From: Fragilaria crotonensis
Lineage: Eukaryota; Bacillariophyta; Fragilariophyceae; Fragilariales; Fragilariaceae
Length of the DNA stretch: 49,098 nucleotides
Assembly (NCBI GenBank): GCA_022925895.1
Contig: JAKSYS010000485.1
Coordinates: forward strand, 1-49,098
Direction of reading: 5' to 3'
The notes under the pieces are model-generated. The model searched no databases, was not told the DNA's origin, and saw only the letters and a list, made by a program, of their open reading frames with translations. Shown here one piece after another: positions 41,951-49,098 of this stretch. The position numbers and the translations under genes were made by a program. Each line of letters begins with the position of its first letter. Position 1 is the stretch's first letter.

Positions 41951-43185
41951 GTCGAGACTTGATCGAAACGCACGCCACACTTGCAGATCGGAGGCTTTTG
42001 TTGAAGCCCATCTAAAAGACGTCGCTCTGTCCTCGATGAAAGGGATGTGATATACGAAGGAAGATCAGGAAAAGACTGCGACGGCACTGTAGTTGCTGAA
42101 GGAGGAAGACATTTGTCCTGGGGGACTTTCCAATAGGGTGGGTAACGGAGATAGGATGAACGAATGAACCTCTTCCATAGGCGCTGTTGAGATTTTGAGG
42201 GTTTATCCTGTCGAGGCCACTTGGACGATGGCTCAAAGTCAGATGGACGGCTGCCATCAAGATAACACAGCAGAATACGGTTCGGGCGATCGGGATCACA
42301 CATGTCGGCTAAAGTAGCAACTTGGAGCCACAGGCGGACGAGATTTAAGTCCTGTTGTTGCGCAGGTGTGTACCTCGTCAAATGGTCCAACTGCATGATG
42401 TATTCATCCTTCGGGCCACGAAGTGGGTCAAGATGAAGATCCGAAATCTGTAGGTGCATGTTGTTATTGCCAAGAAACTGACGCACCGACAGTATCCAAG
42501 ACGGTGTTAAATAAGAAACATGCCGGTTGGGATGCTCCAAGAGATGGAAGTCAACTCCTGCCTCCCGCTGCGAGTAATCGAGGTTCAGTCGGATTAAATT
42601 TCCAGCCTCCGAGTCACTGTACAGGGCGTTTCGAAGAAACTTAAGGGTCTCGATACCCATTTCGGTCCGCAAATCATACAGTCCGAGACCACCGAGTTCA
42701 AGAGGTCCATATCGTAAGGCTGTTGGGATGGTGCTGCGAATATGCAGGCGTTGAAGGATGACTCTACTGATTTGTGACTGGACCTTGGATAATTCCTCTT
42801 CGTTTGTGGCGAGGGCTGCCAGGCTATATCGCATCGATGGAATATAAATCGAACGATGGAAAATCGCAACATCCATTTCAGTCAGACGTGGAGATCGTAA
42901 ACGTCGCGCAAAAGTGTCCGCTTTTTCTTTCAGAGCAGCAAGATGGTCAGTGAAATCCCCCATCGGGTTTAAAAGGACTCCCAGCATTCGAATTGAATCG
43001 GTCGGTGATGTTTGCTTTATAGCATGGCGAGTTGGTGATTTGCCTTGAGTCAGGGATATCGACGGAGCATTCGGTATCATCCTTCTTAAGATTGGGCGGC
43101 CGTGCTGCCATTCCCATTGAAGAACAAAAAAGGAGCATTTCTTCAAATTTAGTTTGCCTCCCGACATGTATAGTAGTTTTCCCAA
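41752..43185 (-). pseudogene. LINE-C ORF2: RT thumb and connection region
   Basis: 477 codons open: GKLLYMSGGKLNLKKCSFFV, then SIRMLGVLLNPMGDFTDHL (thumb), YIPSMRYSLAALATNEEEL, and ALRYGPLELGGLGLYDLRTE, a block that LINE RTs share after the thumb. The RNase H begins at LRWGLSKNSATHGWILSTG; its first Asp lies in ASDGDSVK in the overlapping frame at about 41935, which shows one more frame break there. The tail after about 41830 reads out of frame. Confidence 0.75.
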
Positions 43186-45298
43186 GACTGTGCGACAAAC
43201 TCTAGACGAGCGATAAGATCGCTGTATGAGTCGCCATCATTTGACGTAAAGCCCACCGACGTATCGTCCACGAACGCGTCCGATGACCGTGAATGGGGTC
43301 TACCACCAGCGATGGGATCAAAATGCATGCGATGGGGAACAATGCGGTCGAATGCATGTAGGAGGAGAACAACGAGTGATAACCAGACTGCCGGTGATGC
43401 GCCGCTACCTTGGCCAGTGCCAAATAAAGGAGCAAAAGGGGTTCCTGAGTAATTCGATTCCGAGACACCGTATGCTGTCTTTACCGTATACCGCATGAAT
43501 TGAAGAGCCTCTGCATGAAGACGAACTGCATTCTTGGGCATGCCACACCTGCGCGCAGCCAACATACCAAGCGCAACGATGATTCTGTCATAGCACGCTG
43601 AGGCGTCGTTGTCAAAACGAGCCATATCGTGACGTAAGACACGACATAAATCGGTTGTGAGCTGCGTTAGCATTATAGGATCGATGGCAGTCCGACGGGG
43701 AATGGAACCGTGTTGGGAGTCGTGCAGAAGGTCCAGTGCACATGCGTGACGGACCAATCGATGGCCCCACTGAAGTTTTAAAAGAAGTTGTAATCCGCCT
43801 CGAACAAGTGGACAATTCTTAATCGATGAATACAAGGTTTCCCGGCGTCTTTTTCAATCATGACGTTTGTGGCTCGGCACCATCTTGGAATTGCAATCCC
43901 GCGAGTAACAACAATGTTCATAAAATAGACAAAACACTTCAATAAGATCGGATCCTGTATCAAAGCTCGATAGTGCCCAAGGTGACGACCACTTGGTGAA
44001 GTTGATGTCTGCTCTTTCCATCCTTTGAACCCTCGAATGACATCGTCCGATGATATTCCAGTAGGGATATCTCCGTGGGTACGCGTGCATGGGAATGACA
44101 AATGAGGCCAGAAATTCACGAAGATAGTTGTCGGAGCCATGCCACTCCTCAGGTACGATTCTGACAAGAGATCTTCGGACTGTGGAGACAAGCTGGTGAA
44201 GGTCAGTGCGTCATGGATTATACCGTGACCACAGGGAGACTCGGACGCTGCACGAAAAGACTCTTTGTTATAATCCAAAATGTGTTGTTCCAGCTCCTCT
44301 CGAGTAAATACGGTTTCCCATGGTATATCAGTATGCTCTTGGGTAATGTGGTAGGCCGAATAACCAGATTCATGTGCCATTGAGGAAGGTGGGACAAGAA
44401 CTTTAGAGAGGCTAGACCGCTCCGATGGTTTTGTGATCCGTCGGATATGTCCAAAGGTCGTGCGAGTCGTTTCTCCCGAAATTGTGTTCAGCACAATCTT
44501 CGCCTTACGCCGTGATGATGCTTGCGTTGCTGGGTTTTTATCCTCAAGATATGTGTCCAAGAGATCCTCATAACACTGAAGGCGAAGGGGGATAGATATC
44601 TTTTGAAGTCGACGGAAACGATTATTAGCCTGCGTGAGTTCATGTCGAATCTGGTCAACAGATAACCGAGTCCCCAGGGAAGGTAGAAGAAACTGGGGAT
44701 CGCTTTGCTGAACCTGCGTTTGCCAACGAATGAAAGTAGACTGAAAATTTTTGCCGTGAAGGAGCTCGCGTAGGCGGAGCATCCAATATCTTCGCAGAAT
44801 TGCACTGTTTCGAAGCGCCGGAGACCATTGGCACTTTTGAGGCGGTCGCTTCAGTAGCCGTTCGCTGGACTCCATAGAGCGACCTTGGTCATTATCCCAG
44901 CTAATGAGAGCTGCTCGTAGATCCTCGCGGGGCATCTGTTGATGGCGTTGATACAAGTCCTCGATGCGTTCAACCATGCGATGTTTGCCATAATAGTCTA
45001 ACATAGCTAGATTGTATTTTTCCACTAACTCCGGATTTCCTGTGTGGAGATGGCGTGCAGCAGAGGGTATAGACGTCGACCATGGAGTCCGTGTTATAAA
45101 TTCATGGGAAATATCCACGTATAATCCTCTATGATCGGACTGCGGACCTTCCGTATAGGCGAGGATACCGCTGAATAACCAACTGCAAAGCCTCGTCGCA
45201 CCCAAAAATAAAATCAATTCGTCGATCAGATGACCCAATGTATGTCGAGGGCGAAGGTGCAAGGGAGTGGCAGTCATGTAGACCACATGAAGCAACAA
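43149..45298 (-). pseudogene. LINE-C ORF2: linker and reverse transcriptase
   Basis: After the endonuclease comes a charged linker of about 330 residues, then WKEQTSTSPSGRHLGHYRAL and RLRIVHLFEADYN at the start of RT. In the run CTTCTTTTAAAAC near 43790 the frame breaks; the next frame (43835-43149) has LLKLQWGHRLVRHACALDL, then RFDNDASACYDRI (first catalytic Asp), LFGTGQGSGASPAVWL (motif B) and SDAFVDDTSVGF (catalytic DD). Another break at about 43175 leads to the thumb frame. Motif spacing and wording closely parallel LINE-B, but the sequences are clearly different families. Confidence 0.85.
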
Positions 45299-45929
45299 AA
45301 GTTGCTAATTCCTTGTCATCGATAGTGGAATTGGCGTCTAGCATAATGATGACACAGTTTCCTGACTCTTGCAGTGCCAGGACCGATTTCTGAAGGTCAC
45401 ATAAGAACTGTCGACGAGGATTAACCGACTTTCCGGACCGTTCTCTAAAGAATTCGTACTCCCGAAGAAACGAACTCCCAAGAGGTGCGCTTTGTGGGGA
45501 TCCTTTACAAACTCGATAAGCCGTGATGATAGATAATTTCCTTGCTCGGGTGCCTTCAATTGTAACGCCGCTCCATCGTCCAAGACCCGTAGGGTCGATA
45601 ATGCTTGGACCTGTTACACGAGAGGAAATATCATCGAATACTGCCGTAACAGTTCCTCCTGATTGGAAGCTTTCATGTTGTAAACATGGGTCAATTGCGG
45701 GAGACGCCGAACCGAAGATGATTTTTGACTGACGGTGAAAACGTTGTGTTGCTATTCGGAAGTCTGAAGACAAATGATGATGAGACCAGCATGTATTCGT
45801 CTCAGCGAGCCCAATAATGTTGACGGACAACCCTTGAAGACATTGGTGGTAATACCGATAATCTTCGAGAGTGTTGGAATGAGTAAGACCTTTGACGTTT
45901 TGGAAGAAAATTCTGATCGAGCCCTTCAC
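45129..45929 (-). pseudogene. LINE-C ORF2: APE-type endonuclease
   Basis: The frame opens at 45929 with MKGSIRIFFQNVKGLTHSN, giving the N-terminal Asn motif, then NIIGLAETNTCW (catalytic Glu), a long central region, IIMLDANSTIDDKEL (Asp..Asn), SSDRRIDFIFG and, after a frame break near 45160, YTEGPQSDHRGLYVDI (terminal Asp-His) in the next frame (45298-43778). These are the signature blocks of LINE APE endonucleases, which cut one strand of target DNA. All catalytic positions are present; the single break near the C-terminus is the only visible defect. Confidence 0.85.
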
Positions 45930-46082
45930 TTTAGATTTGATTGGATCGCCAAAAGATGACGAAGGTAGAGGATCAATCGGAGATGAACGAAACTTTCGAC
46001 CTGGACGAGATGACGGTATGGATAGAAGACAGGAAACGGGAAGAGGAGGCAGAAGCTCGGCTTGAGATCTCGGATCTAGAGA

Positions 46083-47050
46083 TCATGGAGCCGTGTCACG
46101 GCCAGGAGAGGTGGATGCTATGTTGTCAGTTGTGTCTGCGTGACTAGCTGTGTATTGACTCTCGAGGTCGTGGAAATCGTCGGTCTTCAAGGATTTCTCT
46201 GGGCGGGATGTGTGTTGGGCCAACTCATCCATTTGGCAGTACAAATGCTCCAATGACTCGTCAGAGTCAGAAAGCGGAAGTTGAATCTCTGATGGTTTGG
46301 TCATCGGAGAATCCAAATTCTTGATTTTTGGATTGAGGTTGTCAAGGGAGCGACGAATAGAATCCTTCAATGGGTATTTCTTGGACTGGCGTTCTCGGGA
46401 CTTCAGCCTTTTTGTTCTGGGGATTTAACGATGGCAATTGATTCCACTGACATTACCGAGGATGATTTCGACTCATTTGACGACGATCCAGACCGAGAGC
46501 TAGAGGCTGACTTCTGCAGGACTTTTGTAGCCGCCGTGATTCCTTTTTGGCTGACAACCACAGATTCAACCGCTGTCATTAGCTTGTCCATACGTGTTTC
46601 CATGGAAGCAGATGATTTTGTTAATTCATCCTTTACAGATTGAAGAATGCGACCCTCAAGGAGATGAAGCCGAGAGGAGAAGTCGGTTTGTACATCCTCC
46701 AATTTTTTATCCAAATCATTGAAGCGGTAGAGTTGGCGTTCAATGGTAGTGAAGCGATCAGAGACTTGAGTTTCCTGTTTTTCGTACATCTTCTTCTGTC
46801 GACTTAGAGCAGATTGGAAATCACGAAACTGTGCTGATTGTGATGAGATCTGACCAGTGCTGGATTTCGACGACGCCGCAGTCGTATGTGAAGTGCTGTC
46901 ATTTGAGTTGGAAGCATGGCTGCTGTTAGCTTCGGAGACCTGATCCCGATTCCGATACCGAAGTCGAAGAGATTCCGCCGGTGTCATGGGTCTTGAGGTC
47001 TGAGAGACGGAAGAGGTCGTAGAGACAGAGTCTTCTGCCGAGAGATGCAT
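46083..47050 (-). pseudogene. LINE-C coiled-coil frame between ORF1 and the endonuclease
   Basis: Frame 47050-46403 overlaps the ORF1 end by 67 nt in another phase. It is Ser-rich, then has a long predicted coiled coil: RFTTIERQLYRFNDLDKKLE and VQTDFSSRLHLLEGRIL, with hydrophobics at heptad spacing. At about 46405-46412 a five-A run breaks the frame; the next frame continues RLKSRERQSKKYPLKDSI to a TGA at 46083. Coiled coils in LINE ORF1 proteins drive trimer formation, so this may be the C-terminal half of ORF1, reached by frameshifting, or an ORF2 leader. LINE-E has a comparable arrangement. Confidence 0.5.
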
Positions 47051-48915
47051 GTACTGAAGGTGATGCGCCGAGCTGCGATACGTCTCTTCACGAAGTCAAG
47101 GTTTGCGATGATACGCTTGCTCAAGTGAACTTCAGGAGGCGGACCAATGCTTTCCCGGAACCTTGCTTCACGATGAGTGAAAGGATAGAGCGCACTGCGG
47201 TACTGGTCTACAGCCGTAATGGCGGAATCATAGAATGCTGACGGAAAGACCAGATAGCAGAGGAGATCGTCGCCACCATTAACGACATCTGCTTGCATAG
47301 AAGAGCCATCAGGGTTAGTCAAAAAACGTGCCCATTCTCGGGCCGTGCGTTCAATGAATGACCCATCAGTGTGATGTTCTTTGCGGACGCGATCCAGATT
47401 TCGCAGTAATGGAGACAGAGGCAAGGACCTAAGGTCTTTGACGTAGGCATCATGGTCGAGAAAAATCTCATACGCTTCCTCAGATGTCATTTTTTCAAAT
47501 GAGAATCGAGGGAGATACAGTGGAGATTTATCACCGGTGAGGTAAGCAGCTAGTGCCTCCGATAGGGAGTGAACGTGGGATTCTCCACATTGGATGGCAA
47601 GGTGGGGCAAGACCTTTCCTTTATCTCCAGTCGGGGGGCGCTTGTGCAAAAGAACATCAAAAGGAGGTGTGTCTTCGTCCAGTTGAGTGCGGAGATAATC
47701 AAGCCAGCGTTTGCGGTGAGTTGTCATCGGTGCTTTGTAGAGGACATAACCTGCAATAACCAATTTACCACTCGTACTAGTCGCGTTGGAGAAAGACACC
47801 GTTGCGTTGTATTCATCCAAGGTTGCCTGAGTGGAATCGAGGTTTCGCCACTTGCTGGGAGATATCCCGGAATATCCGTAACGAATAGGAAGAATAACCA
47901 TTGACGCATCTGGCATAATAGTAATCGAAGGACAGATGAACTGACGGACCTGCTGAGGTGTCATTTGGGAAATGGTGCCAAACTTGTCTGTGCCATGGTT
48001 ACTCCAGTCGAAAAGACATCCGTCGTCGTCACCATAAATCTTGTTCAAGAATTTGTAGACTGCATCTTTCATCGTAGCAGGTACCCGAAACAAACGAAAC
48101 TCATCCACATTTAATTTTAAGCGGAAGGTAACACGTTTGGTTCCGTCGCAGACCTTCACGTTCAGAGTCGTGATAAGTGATGGGTCCGTTCCTTCAGTTG
48201 TTGTAGATGGCGCATCGGAATAAGATTCAGGGATGGGAGTCGAATTACTGGCTCTTTTCGTGCCGCGTGGAGAGGAGAGGGTGACAGACTGAAGACTAGA
48301 GGCAGGGACCGTAGACGCTTTATCCGCGTCAGAGAACCTAATCCGCGCGTCATGATTGATGGGGGGTGTGGAGACCGTCGGATTTTTGGGCAAAGAAGGT
48401 TTTGTCTTCCTGTTTTTGGTCTGTGCCGTGGACCAGTTATCAGAAAGGGAGTGAATCCTTGCATAATGTTTCCAGGTAACTTTCTTGGTATCAATGATCA
48501 AGGCCGAATCTGCGTGACTGCATAAATACTGATGGGAACGCAAGGTTGCCCAGTTGAGGAGGGGAGCCGGGATGTCGATACCATGGTCAATATGGTACAT
48601 GTAATTGTACCAGACAATGCAGTGAATCTTGAGGGGGTCAGCAACAATGTCATCCATGGATGCGTCGAAGGTAAAACCATCAACCGCGTAACGGCCAAGG
48701 GTAAAGTAACGATGCCAGTTAAATGGTGTCGTCGACTTGCGATACTCTTGCTCGGTCATAGCGCGTAGATTAGTTTCCGGGGAAGTTTCTGGTAGATCTG
48801 AGACGTACAAAGGCGCATCAAGCCACTCGGTGACGCTGAAATCAAAAACAGCATCGACCGGGGGAGAGATGGCGTCCTTATGGTGATTAGCGGCAGGTTT
48901 ATCGTTCGCGGTCAT
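46984..48915 (-). CDS. LINE-C ORF1
   Basis: 643 codons open from ATG 48915 (MTANDKPAANHH). The first 110 residues include TPFNWHRYFTLGRYAVDGF, which matches LINE-D ORF1 (WERYITLGYHHAY). A low-complexity Ser/Thr/Pro linker follows (about residues 170-240), then a folded-looking region with WSNHGTDKFGTISQMTPQQV and GYVLYKAPMTTHRKRWLDYL, shared with LINE-D. A Lys/Arg-rich C-terminus (HLSKRIIANLDFVKRRIAAR) overlaps the next frame. There is no RRM or CCHC knuckle that I can see, so this is an ORF1 of a type I cannot place; RNA binding is inferred from position. Uninterrupted, unlike ORF2. Confidence 0.65.
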   Translation of the reverse strand: MTANDKPAANHHKDAISPPVDAVFDFSVTEWLDAPLYVSDLPETSPETNLRAMTEQEYRKSTTPFNWHRYFTLGRYAVDGFTFDASMDDIVADPLKIHCIVWYNYMYHIDHGIDIPAPLLNWATLRSHQYLCSHADSALIIDTKKVTWKHYARIHSLSDNWSTAQTKNRKTKPSLPKNPTVSTPPINHDARIRFSDADKASTVPASSLQSVTLSSPRGTKRASNSTPIPESYSDAPSTTTEGTDPSLITTLNVKVCDGTKRVTFRLKLNVDEFRLFRVPATMKDAVYKFLNKIYGDDDGCLFDWSNHGTDKFGTISQMTPQQVRQFICPSITIMPDASMVILPIRYGYSGISPSKWRNLDSTQATLDEYNATVSFSNATSTSGKLVIAGYVLYKAPMTTHRKRWLDYLRTQLDEDTPPFDVLLHKRPPTGDKGKVLPHLAIQCGESHVHSLSEALAAYLTGDKSPLYLPRFSFEKMTSEEAYEIFLDHDAYVKDLRSLPLSPLLRNLDRVRKEHHTDGSFIERTAREWARFLTNPDGSSMQADVVNGGDDLLCYLVFPSAFYDSAITAVDQYRSALYPFTHREARFRESIGPPPEVHLSKRIIANLDFVKRRIAARRITFSTCISRQKTLSLRPLPSLRPQDP

Positions 48916-49011
48916 GGTGGTTTTCCACGAGAGCAAAACGTTGCGTAAATACTAGGAGACGGACGACGGACAGAACGTATGTGAGATTACTAGAACAGTA
49001 AAATTGTGTTG

Positions 49012-49025
49012 TGTCTTCGGCTTTC
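49012..49025 (+). repeat. LINE-C target-site duplication, right copy
   Basis: TGTCTTCGGCTTTC, exact match to 40302-40315. LINE-B coding resumes to its right. Confidence 0.85.
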
Positions 49026-49098
49026 TGAAGGCGGCGAAGAATTTTTCCTTGCTCTTTATCGTTTTGCAGAGTGATGATGATAATTCCTTGATGCGCTC
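49012..49098 (-). CDS. LINE-B linker, partial, at the right edge
   Basis: Minus-strand frame HQGIIIITLQNDKEQGKILR leads into RLQ and then, across the LINE-C insertion, KAEDIKQLFKK at 40317. It is the region between endonuclease and RT in these LINEs. The rest lies beyond the window. Confidence 0.7.

Larger units (their letters stand above)
40316..49011 (-). mobile_element. LINE-C: full-length 8.7 kb LINE inserted into LINE-B
   Basis: Complete from a roughly 96-nt 5' leader (49011-48916) to an AT-rich 3' tail at 40316, flanked by a 14-bp duplication. Order: ORF1, coiled-coil frame, APE endonuclease, RT, RNase H, zinc finger and C-terminal tail. All domains are present but at least eight 1-nt frame breaks are spread through them. 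Confidence 0.9.
35879..49098 (-). mobile_element. LINE-B: APE-type LINE, interrupted by LINE-C, runs off the window
   Basis: LINE-B parts are 40315-35879 and 49098-49012. The 3' end near 35879 (AATAGATTTCAGGTTT) resembles that of LINE-A. Across the LINE-C insertion the frame is continuous: ITLQNDKEQGKILRRLQ then KAEDIKQLFKKLKV. ORF1 and endonuclease would lie right of the window. It sits in the 3' end of family Z copy 3. Confidence 0.85.

Noticed and set aside
1..49098. Alternative genetic code (TGA as sense)
   Set aside because: In-frame TGAs occur only in decaying TE copies, and frames in LINE-C and the copia element also appear to end at TGA.

Overview
The window reads as a nuclear contig from a eukaryote, most likely a pennate diatom. 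The evidence is the mix of element types (Ty1/copia pol with a chromodomain-like tail, a tyrosine-recombinase retrotransposon, and LINEs with APE endonuclease, RT and RNase H), one LRR protein of the 'IPSEIG' style common in diatom genomes, and a short GT-AG intron. Species is not determined. I see no CRISPR array, rRNA, tRNA or operon. Almost the whole window is nested transposable elements, and the only convincing host gene is the LRR membrane protein at 28.0-29.5 kb.

Layout. 1-3.34 kb (-): LINE-E, ORF1 plus an endonuclease ORF that runs off the left edge. 4.6-5.37 kb (+): decayed copy 1 of an unrecognised repeated protein family ('family Z'). 5.51-14.11 kb (+): 5'-truncated LINE-A, split inside its RNase H codons by a 6.9 kb DNA transposon (5572-12490) with TIRs and a TA duplication that carries two divergent, unrelated-looking DDE transposase genes. 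14.2-14.72 kb: family Z copy 2, itself split by a 70-bp LINE tail insertion with an 18-bp duplication. 14.74-16.18 kb (+): LINE-D ORF1. 16.19-25.77 kb (+): a 5'-truncated copia element with a probable 3' LTR, split near the end of its RNase H by a minus-strand DIRS/PAT/Ngaro-type element (18790-25380) with identical 151-bp terminal repeats. 25.77-28.0 kb: no convincing gene. 28.01-29.53 kb (+): LRR gene. 29743-30937: non-autonomous relative of the 6.9 kb transposon. 31029-31474: hAT-type MITE with a perfect 8-bp duplication. 31.75-32.47 kb (-): LINE-F endonuclease fragment. 32.47-33.96 kb: tandem and dispersed repeats. 33.96-35.88 kb (+): family Z copy 3, the most complete. 35.88-49.10 kb (-): LINE-B, interrupted by an 8.7 kb full-length LINE-C (40316-49011) with a 14-bp duplication.

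Four of the nestings are well supported, because removing the insert and one duplication copy restores the interrupted coding frame (LINE-A RNase H, family Z copy 2, the LINE-B linker) or the family's expected C-terminus (copia). Most long ORFs carry 1-nt frame breaks, many in homopolymers, so each 'pseudogene' call could be either real decay or an assembly indel. The strongest novelty candidates are the two-transposase TA transposon and its small relative, the unassigned zinc-finger family Z, and a C-terminal PCNA-binding-like (PIP) motif on LINE-C ORF2.
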